A stretch of 64,000 nt of DNA, from contig JANXLU010000011.1 of the NCBI GenBank assembly GCA_025354985.1, forward strand, positions 143,918 to 207,917. Direction: 5' to 3'. The position numbers and the translations under genes were made by a program. This DNA comes from Chloroflexota bacterium (lineage in GTDB: Bacteria; Chloroflexota; Anaerolineae; J036; Brachytrichaceae). Position 1 is the first letter of the stretch. Each line of letters opens with the position of its first letter. Under the pieces are notes generated by a model. That model was not told where the DNA came from. It saw only the letters and a list, made by a program, of their open reading frames with translations, and made no database searches. This document shows, piece by piece, positions 16,340-24,767 of this stretch.

Positions 16340-16756
16340 TCAAAAGGTCTCCATTTCAACTTTGGTTTCTTCAACCGACTTTCTCAGTTCGAAATCAGCC
16401 GACCTTTGAATGCGCCTCTGATCTTCGACAAAATCGAAAATGTCCGCAGTATGTAACTGGGAACGCAGCGCCGCGTCAAGAACAGCGACAGCAAGTGCCT
16501 GCTCGGTATCCCTTCCGAGGCATGCGCCATAGCCGTGTGCGTCATGCGAAGTGAGCGTGACAAACGCTTCGGCAATCAGGATTTCGCCAATGTAGAAGGC
16601 GCTTCCTTTGGCTGTATCTCGATGCGGGAGCATCACGATCCCGCTGCGATTACGATCCACTTTCACCTCGCCCAGGCCGGCAAGTAGCGATTCGGCAAAT
16701 CGTTTTACGGTTTGTGCCGGAGCTTGGGCGAGGATTGAAAGTGTGTCTTCAAGCAT
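16340..16756 (-). CDS. phnG: C-P lyase core subunit PhnG
   Basis: 138 residues (E. coli PhnG 150). Diagnostic features are FYIGEILIAEAFVTL followed by GYGACLGRDTEQALAVAVLDAAL, equivalent to GYSWVQGRDKQHAERCALIDAL-type sequence in E. coli. PhnG pairs with PhnI in the core and assists the nucleosidase step. It lies 22 nt downstream of phnD, so uptake and breakdown genes form one operon. No phnF-type GntR regulator gene lies between the transporter and phnG, unlike in E. coli. Confidence 0.88.
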   Translation of the reverse strand: MLEDTLSILAQAPAQTVKRFAESLLAGLGEVKVDRNRSGIVMLPHRDTAKGSAFYIGEILIAEAFVTLTSHDAHGYGACLGRDTEQALAVAVLDAALRSQLHTADIFDFVEDQRRIQRSADFELRKSVEETKVEMETF

Positions 16757-16778
16757 TTGAAACCATTCGGGTTCCAGA

Positions 16779-17828
16779 CTATTTCATCTTCTTCAGGTCA
16801 AGATTGAGCAATTTGGCCGCATCCCGCAGAATGTTATAGAAATCATCCAGGCGGGCAAGGCCAAGATCCTTTGTCGGATCAACGAAGTAGGAACCTGCTG
16901 CGGCGACGTAGGCCGGATCGTTGGTAGCGTCCAGAAGCGTCTTCTTCATGGTGTCCTTGAAGCTCTGGGGCAGGTCGGCGCGCACGGCAAATGGGGTCTC
17001 CGGAATGGGCACGCTGTAGAAGAAAGGCACTATGCTGCCGTCTTTGCAGTTGGCATAGTTGGCATCTACTTCAGCCTGAGTGCGCGGCTTTCCGACAATT
17101 CCATCCGGGAAAGCACAGAAGTCTATTTGGCCGTCCTTGGCAAGTGCATACAAGTTGCCCTCAAATGTTGCTGCCGCGGGAACCTTGTTGTTCCAAACTG
17201 CCTGCACAGCGCTTGGATGGCTGCCGGCAAAGATCACCTTCATGTCCTTGTCCGGGTCAATCTTGTTGTTCAACAACGAGGTCTTGGGCATCAAATGACC
17301 GCTGGTGCTCGCCGGATCTACGAACGCAAAATCCTTGCCCTTGAGATCGTTGATGGATTTGATCCCGCTGCCTTTTTTGGTGATCAGGACGCTGTAATAA
17401 TACGGCTTCAAGTTCGGGTCAATCTTGGCTGTGTCACCCTTCTTAACAGTTGGGGTAAGGTTGACAACCAATGCCTCGGCATTGGCTTCCTGCACGGCCA
17501 GCACGTAGCTGAACGGGCCAACAATCATGGCATCGGCCTTCTTGTTGCGCATGGCCTCAATCACCGCGCTGTAGCTGCTTCCGGTGACACCCTTCACCGT
17601 AACACCCATGTTCTTCTGAATGCGATCTATGAACGCGGTCTGGTCCTTCAGAGCCTTTTCGGCGTCATCACCGGCGAAGAAGCCGATCGTGATTTCCTTG
17701 GGCCAGTCCGCCTTTGGATCGGCGGCTACAGGGGCCTTGGCGGTTGGGGCGGCGGGAGCCGCGCACGCCACCAGCATTATGCCGCTGGCAACGGCAAGCA
17801 AACTCTTGTGTACGATAGTCTTTTCCAT
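16779..17828 (-). CDS. phnD: Phosphonate ABC transporter substrate-binding lipoprotein PhnD
   Basis: 349 residues. The signal peptide has lipobox LVAC near residue 22 followed by an AAPAAPTAK linker, so it is anchored to the membrane exterior. The body matches the PhnD/PtxB family: DWPKEITIGFFAGDDAEKAL-type start, YSAVIEAMRNKKADAMIVGPFSYVLA and FVDPASTSGHLMPK, the SGxxxP ligand-binding segment. Specificity among phosphonates, phosphite and phosphate esters cannot be assigned. It is the last of three transporter genes (order C-E-D) and directly precedes phnG. Confidence 0.92.
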   Translation of the reverse strand: MEKTIVHKSLLAVASGIMLVACAAPAAPTAKAPVAADPKADWPKEITIGFFAGDDAEKALKDQTAFIDRIQKNMGVTVKGVTGSSYSAVIEAMRNKKADAMIVGPFSYVLAVQEANAEALVVNLTPTVKKGDTAKIDPNLKPYYYSVLITKKGSGIKSINDLKGKDFAFVDPASTSGHLMPKTSLLNNKIDPDKDMKVIFAGSHPSAVQAVWNNKVPAAATFEGNLYALAKDGQIDFCAFPDGIVGKPRTQAEVDANYANCKDGSIVPFFYSVPIPETPFAVRADLPQSFKDTMKKTLLDATNDPAYVAAAGSYFVDPTKDLGLARLDDFYNILRDAAKLLNLDLKKMK

Positions 17829-17867
17829 TTGTTTTGTTACTCCACTATTTGATTCAGTCTGTCAAGG

Positions 17868-18752
17868 TCACACGACCTTCTTGCGGATTCGATCACTGGC
17901 CCGGTCAATAATGAGCACAGTGGAAATCACCAGGATCAGGGCGCCCATCAAGTTTTGATATTGAAAAAGCGCGAAGTATTTTTGAATCTGGAAGCCGATT
18001 CCACCACCACCGACGTATCCCAGGACGGTTGCGGCACGAATGTTGCCCTCTAGAACCAACAAGGCAAACGAAGCAATGCTGGGCAATGCCTGTGGAAGAA
18101 CGGCATAGCGAAACACAGCCAGACGATCTGCTCCTGTCGCACGCACTGCAAGCACTTGTTGAGGCTCAATGGATTCAATACTGTCTCCATATATGCGGCC
18201 AAGACCGCCGAGCGACGTGCACGTCAAGGCAAGTACACCTGCAAAAGGCCCCAGTCCCACTGCAGCCACGAAGACAAGCGCCATAAAGAGTTCCGGCACG
18301 GCCCGGACGCTGTTGACAAAAAACCGGGTAACGTAATACAGCACTGGATGCGGGCTCACGTTGCGCGCCGCCAGAATGCCAATCGGGATTGAAAACAACA
18401 GCGCCGCGCTTGTACCTATCAGCGCAATGAACATTGTCTGAATGATTGAGCCGGCGACCGTCGGATAAAGAATTTCTCCAAGTGGTGTTTCCAGACCAGT
18501 GAGCTCAAATTTTGGCGGAAAACATCGCACAATAAACGCTGCGATATTTGGCAAGCCCTCGAGAAGCTCCTGCGGTTCAGCCTTGATATTCCGTAGACCA
18601 ATCGTATACACCAGTCCCACGAGTCCCAAGATGAGAATCGTCCGCCAGCTTATTGCTGGAAATGGCTTGAGCATCGTCTCGCGTGCCGACGCTTGAATCA
18701 GCTTTGCTGAAGAGGCGGAAGCCTGACCGTGTGTTGTTGCCTGAACGTCCAT
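17868..18752 (-). CDS. phnE: Phosphonate ABC transporter permease PhnE
   Basis: 294 residues with about six membrane segments; a ~30-residue cytoplasmic N-terminus precedes the first, TILILGLVGLVYTIGL. The coupling-helix EAA loop reads IESIEPQQVLAVRATGADRLAVFRYAVLPQALP, as in PhnE (split here between the positions around residues 205-237). It forms the channel of the phosphonate importer with PhnC and PhnD. It lies 39 nt before phnD and 26 nt after phnC. Confidence 0.92.
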   Translation of the reverse strand: MDVQATTHGQASASSAKLIQASARETMLKPFPAISWRTILILGLVGLVYTIGLRNIKAEPQELLEGLPNIAAFIVRCFPPKFELTGLETPLGEILYPTVAGSIIQTMFIALIGTSAALLFSIPIGILAARNVSPHPVLYYVTRFFVNSVRAVPELFMALVFVAAVGLGPFAGVLALTCTSLGGLGRIYGDSIESIEPQQVLAVRATGADRLAVFRYAVLPQALPSIASFALLVLEGNIRAATVLGYVGGGGIGFQIQKYFALFQYQNLMGALILVISTVLIIDRASDRIRKKVV

Positions 18753-18778
18753 AACTTTTTCTCTTTAGTGATTCAAGG

Positions 18779-19537
18779 TTAGCCCGATATTTTGTCGAAG
18801 TTGTATATGCGATCCATAGCAGCATCATCCAACTGAGCAGGCGTGCCGTCAAATACAATGACGCCTTGCGCCAGACCAATCATCCGATCAACATATTTGG
18901 CGGCAAGATCCAACTGATGGATGTTGATGATGGTCAACGTGCCATCCTCGCGCGCTACACGTGCCAGGTCACCGATGATGATGGCCGAAAGGTTGGGATC
19001 CAGGGATGCCACGGGTTCGTCGGCCAGAATAATAGTCGGCTCCTGCGACAATGCGCGAGCAATACTCACGCGCTGTTTCTCGCCACCCGAGATTTTGTCT
19101 GCCCTATAACTGGCGCGGTGAAGCATGTTTACCCGCTCCAGATTTCTAATCGCGATTTCCCTGTGCCCGCGATCAAAATAACCAATCAGATTTTTCCCGC
19201 GACCGTTGTATGACAGCCGACCGGTAAGAACATTGCTCATGACTGAAAGCCGCTCGATCAAGTTGTATTCCTGCCATACAAACCCCACTTTGCGCCGCAA
19301 GTTCGTAAGTTGGCGCTCTTCCATGCCAACAATTTCTTCCCCATCGAGACGGATCGACCCTGCTTGTGGTTTTTCCAGCCCGTTTATGCACCGCAATAGG
19401 GTGCTCTTTCCAGCGCCACTACGACCGATGATTGCGATAATTTCGCCCTTTTTTGCGTTGAAGGTGACCCGCTTTAGCGCGGCATGCCCGTTTGGGTATT
19501 CCAGCCTAAGGTCCTTGATCTGAAGAATATCGTCCAC
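18779..19537 (-). CDS. phnC: Phosphonate ABC transporter ATP-binding protein PhnC
   Basis: 252 residues: Walker A IIGRSGAGKSTLLR, Q-loop FVWQEYNLIERL typical of PhnC, signature ISGGEKQRVSIARAL, Walker B IILADEPVASLDP. It energises uptake through PhnE. Translation starts at GTG 19537 with an AAGG ribosome-binding site about 8 nt upstream. It is the first gene of the twelve-gene phn operon that runs to 9690. A candidate Pho-type promoter lies about 30-50 bp upstream. Confidence 0.93.
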   Translation of the reverse strand: MDDILQIKDLRLEYPNGHAALKRVTFNAKKGEIIAIIGRSGAGKSTLLRCINGLEKPQAGSIRLDGEEIVGMEERQLTNLRRKVGFVWQEYNLIERLSVMSNVLTGRLSYNGRGKNLIGYFDRGHREIAIRNLERVNMLHRASYRADKISGGEKQRVSIARALSQEPTIILADEPVASLDPNLSAIIIGDLARVAREDGTLTIINIHQLDLAAKYVDRMIGLAQGVIVFDGTPAQLDDAAMDRIYNFDKISG

Positions 19538-19877
19538 TTGTTGCCTTCTGCGTTCCTAGGTAGCAAAGGTATGTGGCACCTGTTAAGGCTGTACCGGCCG
19601 AATATTAAGAACGCTTAAAATTCTTTTGACCGATTAGCGCGCCTATTCGCGGCTGTGGTCGTCGTGGGATAACACCATCTTAACGCCTGAAAACGGAAAC
19701 TGCTTGGTCACTATATTTGTCTTGGATCACCTGACAATTTTCTGCAGGATGCACTGATCGGGCGCACAACACAGTTGCTTATGCACACCTGATAAATATG
19801 TTAAGCACGGATCACCTGTTCTTAATTGGGATGCACCAAAGGCTCGTTACTGTTTACCTGCGGAGGTTGAAACACCA
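19538..19877. other. 340-bp divergent control region between phn and pst-side operons
   Basis: No gene is seen here. It holds four copies of CACCTG on the forward strand (19577-19582, 19728-19733, 19786-19791, 19813-19818), two of them inside the 10-mer GGATCACCTG (19724-19733 and 19809-19818), several TTAA cores, and a GGAGG ribosome-binding site for the metallophosphoesterase gene at about 19862-19866. It lies between two operons with related jobs in phosphorus supply and is the likely place for PhoB and perhaps a second regulator to bind. Confidence 0.5.
19566..19587 (-). promoter_or_regulatory. Candidate Pho-type promoter of the phn operon
   Basis: On the reverse strand CTTAACA (19581-19587) is followed after about 9-10 nt by TACCTT (19566-19571), then a ~28-nt leader to the phnC GTG. 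The same TTAAC-N9/10-TANNNT arrangement occurs before pstB and the glycosyltransferase gene. The second half-site, expected 11 bp further upstream, is poor here. Confidence 0.35.
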
Positions 19878-20744
19878 ATGCAACTACGCCGACATCCCGA
19901 CCTGCATCTCACCGAGGCACTCGATGCCACCCTCAAACGGGCGGACACATTCATGCCTTTGGACGTGCGCTCCGCAAAATTGGTCGTCTTCTCCGATTTG
20001 CATCGTGGAGCCGGAAACTCGGCGGACGAATTTCTGCGCACGGAAACCACGTATTTGGCCGCGCTGTGGCGCTATTTCCAGGCCGGGTTTACGCTGGTAA
20101 GTTTGGGTGATATGGAGGATCTGTGGAAGGAACCACCTGCCCGGGTAATTGCGACACACCGTGCATCCCTCCAACTTGAGCGCAGCTTTCATCTTCAAGG
20201 ACGCTATCTTAGGTTTTGGGGTAATCACGATGAAAGTTGGGGGAACAGTCAAAGCGTGCTACGCTGGCTTCACCCGGTTTATGGTGACGCATTGCGGATT
20301 TATGAATCGCTGCGGATGAAGGTGGTTGACGGCACCTGCCACCTTGGTGAACTGTTATTTCTGCATGGCCACCAAGGCACTTGGGATGGTGAGCGTTTGT
20401 CAACAGTCGCCCGCCCTGTGGTTCGGCACATCTGGCGCTTGGTCCAGCTCTGCACCGGTTGGTCCTCCAATCAACCTGAAAACGTGTTGAAAATGAGCCG
20501 GGGTGAGAACATTATGCAGGGTTGGGCCATGCGCAACGGACTTACGATGGTCACCGGGCACACCCACCGCCCGATGGTCAGACGTCGCTATCTCAATTCC
20601 GGTGCGTGTTGTTTCTCGGATGGCTCCATTACGGGCCTCGAAATTGACGGTGGCGAAGTGCGCCATATTCAGTGGAACTTATCCAGTTCAACCCCAAATT
20701 CAATCGTCATAAGCCATGCGCCGTTGGTTTCCGTGCTAGGTTGA
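19878..20744 (+). CDS. Metallophosphoesterase of the Pho island (PlcP/LpxH-like)
   Basis: 288 residues, calcineurin-type dimetal phosphoesterase: SDLH at 39-42, GDMEDLW from 78, GNHD at 115-118, HGHQG at 163-167 and GHTHRP from 227. No signal peptide, so it is cytoplasmic or membrane-associated. A GGAGG ribosome-binding site lies 11 nt before the ATG. The layout is like that of LpxH-type and PlcP-type enzymes; PlcP removes the head group of phospholipids during phosphate starvation and is usually paired with a glycosyltransferase. The next gene here is such a glycosyltransferase. The lipid role is inferred from this pairing and location; a nucleotide or other phosphoesterase is possible. Confidence 0.8.
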   Translation: MQLRRHPDLHLTEALDATLKRADTFMPLDVRSAKLVVFSDLHRGAGNSADEFLRTETTYLAALWRYFQAGFTLVSLGDMEDLWKEPPARVIATHRASLQLERSFHLQGRYLRFWGNHDESWGNSQSVLRWLHPVYGDALRIYESLRMKVVDGTCHLGELLFLHGHQGTWDGERLSTVARPVVRHIWRLVQLCTGWSSNQPENVLKMSRGENIMQGWAMRNGLTMVTGHTHRPMVRRRYLNSGACCFSDGSITGLEIDGGEVRHIQWNLSSSTPNSIVISHAPLVSVLG

Positions 20745-20762
20745 GCTGACTTTGACCTGATA

Positions 20763-20794
20763 TTAATGAAGATTTAACAATTGGAATTTAGCGT
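20763..20794 (+). promoter_or_regulatory. Candidate Pho box and leaderless promoter of the glycosyltransferase gene
   Basis: TTAA cores at 20763-20766 and 20774-20777 are exactly 11 bp apart (the second in TTTAACA), followed after 10 nt by TAGCGT (20789-20794) and after 8 more by the ATG. An 11-bp direct repeat upstream of the -10 is how PhoB-type regulators bind. The TAGCGT box is a weak -10. Confidence 0.45.
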
Positions 20795-20802
20795 TTAATC
20801 TC

Positions 20803-21942
20803 ATGCACCTCAACCGCGGGCTTAAACAGAAAATTTCGATTCTCTATGCCGACACGGGTGGCGGTCATCGCAGTTCTGGTGAGGCAATTTCTCAGGGCAT
20901 TGAGATCGCCTATCCCGGCCAATTCGAGGTTTCATTCGTAAATAATTTTCGCAGTTGGCCATTTCCGTTTTCAATTGCCGAAGATATCTACCCGCCACTG
21001 GTCAATCATGCCCGGCCGGTATACAAAGCCACGTTCCGTGCGACAAATCACAAGAATGTGACTGCAACCCTTCGCCGAATGTTTGAACCGTTGTCCGAAA
21101 AGCTAGCAGCGGAAATGCTCGCGCAATATCCAGCGGACTTGTATCTTTCAGTGCACCCGTTATACAACCAGGTTTTGCCTGCAGCCATCTGCGAAACTAA
21201 TGCGCGGGCAAAATATGTGTCAGTAGTGACCGATCTCGTCACCGGACATGTTCAGTGGTATCACCAGGATGTGCATCGTTGCATCGTGCCAACATCGGCG
21301 GCTTTTGAGCAAGCGGTGCATTTTGGCATTCCGCGGGATCACGTTCGAATCGGCGGCCAGCCGGTGTGGCCCGATTTCGCAAAGCGGATGACCGCGGGCG
21401 CCCAAACACGCGCCGCGCTTGGTCTTGACCCAAATATTCCGGTTGCCTTGTTGATGGGCGGTGGAGATGGAATGGGCAGGTTGGAAGGCTTGGCGCGCAA
21501 CATCGCATGGAGTGGATTACCCCTTCAATTAATCGTGGTGTGTGGCAGGAACGTCGCTGTGATGCAAGCGCTTGAGTTCGTGCGTCCACGAATCCCTGCC
21601 ATGCGTGTGCTTGGATTTGTCCGGAACGTTCCGGAACTAATGGGCGCATCCGATGTGCTGATCACAAAAGCCGGTCCGGGCACCATTTGCGAAGGATTTG
21701 TGGCGGGCCTGCCAATTATTCTCTATGACGCAATCCCGGGCCAGGAGGAGGGCAACATTGCGTTGGTCGAAGAGCAGGGTGCCGGGGTTTACTGCAAGTC
21801 AACGCGATCGGTGCTGCGCCAGCTGGAACATTGGCTGGGAAACAAAGAGGCCTTTCACACGGCAAAGATTTCTTCATCGCAATTGGCGCGGCCCGATGCC
21901 GCCGTTGATATCGCACGCCTGTCAATAGAAATGTTGGCTTAA
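20803..21942 (+). CDS. MGDG-synthase-like diacylglycerol glycosyltransferase (GT28)
   Basis: 379 residues, GT-B fold. The N-terminal half has the MGDG-synthase motif YADTGGGHRSSGEAI (GGGH at 19-22), and the C-terminal half the GT28 nucleotide-sugar site TKAGPGTICEGFVAGLP followed by PGQEEGN. Family members move galactose or glucose from a UDP-sugar to diacylglycerol; MurG and processive diglucosyl synthases are relatives. Starting 58 bp after the phosphoesterase gene and preceded by a candidate Pho box, it would rebuild phosphorus-free glycolipids from the diacylglycerol that enzyme frees. Sugar and acceptor are inferred. Confidence 0.82.
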   Translation: MHLNRGLKQKISILYADTGGGHRSSGEAISQGIEIAYPGQFEVSFVNNFRSWPFPFSIAEDIYPPLVNHARPVYKATFRATNHKNVTATLRRMFEPLSEKLAAEMLAQYPADLYLSVHPLYNQVLPAAICETNARAKYVSVVTDLVTGHVQWYHQDVHRCIVPTSAAFEQAVHFGIPRDHVRIGGQPVWPDFAKRMTAGAQTRAALGLDPNIPVALLMGGGDGMGRLEGLARNIAWSGLPLQLIVVCGRNVAVMQALEFVRPRIPAMRVLGFVRNVPELMGASDVLITKAGPGTICEGFVAGLPIILYDAIPGQEEGNIALVEEQGAGVYCKSTRSVLRQLEHWLGNKEAFHTAKISSSQLARPDAAVDIARLSIEMLA

Positions 21943-21969
21943 TCTTTACTTAACCTACGCTGGTATTCT
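21938..21969 (+). promoter_or_regulatory. Candidate Pho box and extended -10 of the pst operon
   Basis: CTTAA at 21938-21942 repeats as CTTAAC at 21949-21954, exactly 11 bp apart; the first overlaps the stop of the preceding gene. Nine nt further is TATTCT (21964-21969) preceded by TGG, an extended -10. A transcript would start near 21976, 9 nt before the pstB ATG. This is the best Pho-type promoter in the window. Confidence 0.6.
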
Positions 21970-21984
21970 ATTTCGTTCGAGATC

Positions 21985-22818
21985 ATGTCAGAAACAAAAA
22001 TGTCAACCGCCTCAAATGGATCAACGGGTGCTCAGGCAAATGATGTGTACCAAAAAATGCACGCCGAAAATCTGAGCATTTATTACGGAAAGTTCCGTGC
22101 CGTAGCAGAGGTTACCGTTCCAGTAAGGGAGAAAATGATCACCGCGATCATCGGCCCCAGCGGATGCGGCAAGAGCACGCTGTTGCGATCATTCAATCGA
22201 ATGAATGATCTCGTCGCTGTCGCGCGCGTATCTGGAAAGATAATGCTCGACGGCCTGGACATTTATGGCACTGATGTGGATGTTGTTGAGGTTCGTCGGC
22301 GTGTCGGCATGGTGTTCCAGCGTCCGAATCCATTCCCAAAATCAATATATGACAACGTCGCGTATGGCGTAAAACTAAACAATACGCGCATCCGCAAGGG
22401 CGACCTGGATGCAATTGTCGAAGACAGCCTGCAAGGTGCCGCCCTCTGGGATGAGGTTAAGGATAAGCTCAAGCAGTCTGGCACTGCGTTATCGGGCGGT
22501 CAGCAGCAACGCTTGTGCATCGCCCGCGCAATCGCGACGCATCCGGATGTACTTCTGATGGACGAACCGTGTGCCGCGCTCGATCCAATTGCAACCGTGA
22601 AAGTTGAAGAGCTGATGCAGGAGCTCAAGAAGCAATTCACGATTGTTATTGTGACCCACAACATGCAGCAGGCCGCTCGCGCCAGCGACTACACGATGAT
22701 GATGATGATGCGGTCGGACCGCGCCGGCGAAATGATCGAGTTTGATCAAACGAAGAAGATATTCACCAACCCGCGGGATAAACGCACAGAGGACTATGTA
22801 AACGGTCGCTTCGGGTAA
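21985..22818 (+). CDS. pstB: Phosphate ABC transporter ATP-binding protein PstB
   Basis: 277 residues. Walker [23 protein letters not shown]-loop [20 protein letters not shown] (the PstB-specific segment), signature [14 protein letters not shown] and Walker [13 protein letters not shown]. It drives high-affinity phosphate import through PstCA and takes part in PhoU-mediated signalling. The gene comes first in the operon (pstB-phoU-pstS-pstC-pstA-phoB), not last as in E. coli. Five ATG codons in a row at 22696-22710 give a Met run where other PstB proteins have a mixed sequence. A ~28-residue N-terminal extension precedes the domain. Confidence 0.96.
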   Translation: MSETKMSTASNGSTGAQANDVYQKMHAENLSIYYGKFRAVAEVTVPVREKMITAIIGPSGCGKSTLLRSFNRMNDLVAVARVSGKIMLDGLDIYGTDVDVVEVRRRVGMVFQRPNPFPKSIYDNVAYGVKLNNTRIRKGDLDAIVEDSLQGAALWDEVKDKLKQSGTALSGGQQQRLCIARAIATHPDVLLMDEPCAALDPIATVKVEELMQELKKQFTIVIVTHNMQQAARASDYTMMMMMRSDRAGEMIEFDQTKKIFTNPRDKRTEDYVNGRFG

Positions 22819-22844
22819 TTTTTTTACGGAGTAGCTCAATAGCA

Positions 22845-23531
22845 ATGACACACATACAGAATAGAAGCAAGCTTGACCGCGATTTGTCCGACCTGCGCGA
22901 CGACATGGTTCGGATGAGTTCACACGTTGAAGCAATGACGGAAAAGGTCGTATCGGCACTGTTGGAGCACAATCTCGACAAGGCACGCGAAGTACGCGCC
23001 GAAGAAAAGCTCATTGATTCAATGCGTTACGAAATCGAGGAGAAATGCATCACCACGCTTGCCATGCAGGCGCCACTGGCACGCGACTTGCGCATTGTAA
23101 TTGCCGCTTCGCACATCGCAGTCGAAATTGAACGCATGGCCGACTATGACAATGGCATCGCCAAAATTGTATTGCGGCTTGGCGATGCAGCACCTGTTCC
23201 CTGGATGCCTGACTTCAGATCGCTGCAGGTGAAGGTGTGCACCATGTTGCGTTCTGCGCAGGAGGCTTACCTGAAGTCTGACTTGAATGGCGTTCGACAG
23301 GTGATGGCCATGGATGGCGAAGTCGACCGGCTCTATAAGGCCATTCAGTCCGATCTATTTGAAGTTATGGGAAGTGATCCCGCAACGATTGGCCGCGCCC
23401 AAAGCCTGCTTTGGGTGGCACACAACCTGGAACGGTTGGGTGACCGCGTGACCAACGTTTGTGAACGCATTGTATTTATGCTTACGGGCGAACTTCATGA
23501 AGACAAAAAGAGATCGTTAAACCAGGCTTAA
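22845..23531 (+). CDS. phoU: Phosphate signalling protein PhoU
   Basis: 228 residues, all-helical, two PhoU repeats each with the E-x-x-x-D metal-binding type motif (IEVERMADYDNGIAKI-type in the first, LERLGDRVTNVCERI in the second). PhoU links PstB activity to the PhoR-PhoB system and represses the Pho regulon when phosphate is plentiful. A GGAG lies 13 nt before the ATG. Its usual partner kinase PhoR is not in the window. Confidence 0.95.
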   Translation: MTHIQNRSKLDRDLSDLRDDMVRMSSHVEAMTEKVVSALLEHNLDKAREVRAEEKLIDSMRYEIEEKCITTLAMQAPLARDLRIVIAASHIAVEIERMADYDNGIAKIVLRLGDAAPVPWMPDFRSLQVKVCTMLRSAQEAYLKSDLNGVRQVMAMDGEVDRLYKAIQSDLFEVMGSDPATIGRAQSLLWVAHNLERLGDRVTNVCERIVFMLTGELHEDKKRSLNQA

Positions 23532-23593
23532 CGAAAATTGGCTACGTTTTACTTTGTTTGACGTAACAAACGACACCAAAAAATAGGAGTTTT

Positions 23594-24685
23594 ATGACAA
23601 TTAACAAATCCCATGCAATAGCCTCGTGGCTTGCGCTTTCCATGTTTCTGGCAGCTTGCGCCGCGCCAACTGCGGCGCCACAGGAGCCGAAGGGTTCCAC
23701 TGCGCTAAACGGTTCGGGCGCAACGTTCCCCCAGCCGCTGTATGAAGATTGGGCATTTGCATATTCGCAATTGGACCCCTCTGTTCTTATCAACTATGCC
23801 GGTGGCGGTTCGGGCCAGGGCAAGACGGACATCACTAAGGGCACCGTAGACTATGCGGGTTCAGATGCCGCATTGAGTGATGCTGAAGCCGCGACCAAGC
23901 CTTTGGTTCAGCTTCCATCCGTGGCTGGTGCAGTGGTCGCGATTTTCAACATTCCCGATGTGACCACAACAGTAGTTCTGGACGGTCAGGTCTTGGGTGA
24001 CATTTACAGCGGCAAGATTGAGAAGTGGAATGACGCCGCCATAGTCAAGCTCAATCCAAAACTCACATTCCCTGACTTGCCAATCAATGTTGTGCATCGC
24101 GCCGATGGCTCGGGCACCAGCAGCATTTTCACTACATATCTGTGCGCCGCCAATGCCAACTGGAAGGCCGCCGTGAACCCATGCAAGGGAACCACGGTTG
24201 ACTGGCCCGTTGACAAACTGAAGCGTGGTCAAGGCGGTCGCGGCAATCAAGGTGTTGCCGCAGCGGTTCAGAAGACCAGCGGTGCCATTGGCTACGTTGA
24301 GCTGGCCTATGCCAAGAACAACGGTATTGACTATGCCCAGATGATCAACTCTGCCAATAAGCAGGTGGATGCCACGGTTGCCAGCACGACGGCCGCTACG
24401 GTTGGCGCCGCGTTTAGTGATCGCAATTCAGCCGATATTGTGAACGTGGCGAGCGCCGATGCCTGGCCAATTAGCGGATTCACGTATCTCATCGTGGCCA
24501 AGGACTTTACCGACTGCAAAAAGGCCGGTAAGTTGCTACAGTTTTTCAACTGGGTGTTGACTGATTCAGCCGCAATTTCCCGCGCAGGCAAGTTGCTGTA
24601 TTCACCTCTTGGTGATGATGCCAAGGCCAAGTCGTTGGCGGCATTGAAGACGGTAACCTGCAATGGTCAGCCCGTGCTGAAGTAG
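23594..24685 (+). CDS. pstS: Phosphate-binding lipoprotein PstS
   Basis: 363 residues. Lipobox LAAC near residue 22 with an APTAAPQEP linker. The body has LNGSGATFPQPLYEDW, YAGGGSGQGKTDI, the phosphate-contact segment YAGSDA and HRADGSGTSSIFTTYL, all diagnostic of PstS. It binds phosphate outside the membrane and passes it to PstCA. A GGAG ribosome-binding site sits 4 nt before the ATG. A large hairpin follows the stop and probably raises PstS above the permease subunits. Confidence 0.96.
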   Translation: MTINKSHAIASWLALSMFLAACAAPTAAPQEPKGSTALNGSGATFPQPLYEDWAFAYSQLDPSVLINYAGGGSGQGKTDITKGTVDYAGSDAALSDAEAATKPLVQLPSVAGAVVAIFNIPDVTTTVVLDGQVLGDIYSGKIEKWNDAAIVKLNPKLTFPDLPINVVHRADGSGTSSIFTTYLCAANANWKAAVNPCKGTTVDWPVDKLKRGQGGRGNQGVAAAVQKTSGAIGYVELAYAKNNGIDYAQMINSANKQVDATVASTTAATVGAAFSDRNSADIVNVASADAWPISGFTYLIVAKDFTDCKKAGKLLQFFNWVLTDSAAISRAGKLLYSPLGDDAKAKSLAALKTVTCNGQPVLK

Positions 24686-24708
24686 GGTAGGCCGCTTGTA
24701 AATTTATT

Positions 24709-24750
24709 ACCGCGATGTGGTCGGTGAAGAAATCCACCACACATCGCGGT
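24709..24750 (+). promoter_or_regulatory. Intercistronic hairpin between pstS and pstC
   Basis: ACCGCGATGTG (24709-24719) pairs perfectly over 11 bp with CACATCGCGGT (24740-24750); an inner GGTG/CACC adds 4 bp. No T run follows, so it is more likely a partial attenuator or an mRNA 3'-end stabiliser than a full terminator. It would explain how a binding protein is made in excess over its permeases. Confidence 0.55.
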
Positions 24751-24767
24751 ATCACGTTTAAGCCAAA

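Noticed and set aside
17127..17852. 241-residue open frame on the + strand
   Set aside because: It is wholly antisense to phnD, whose protein is clearly conserved; composition is shadow-like (Cys, Arg, His rich).
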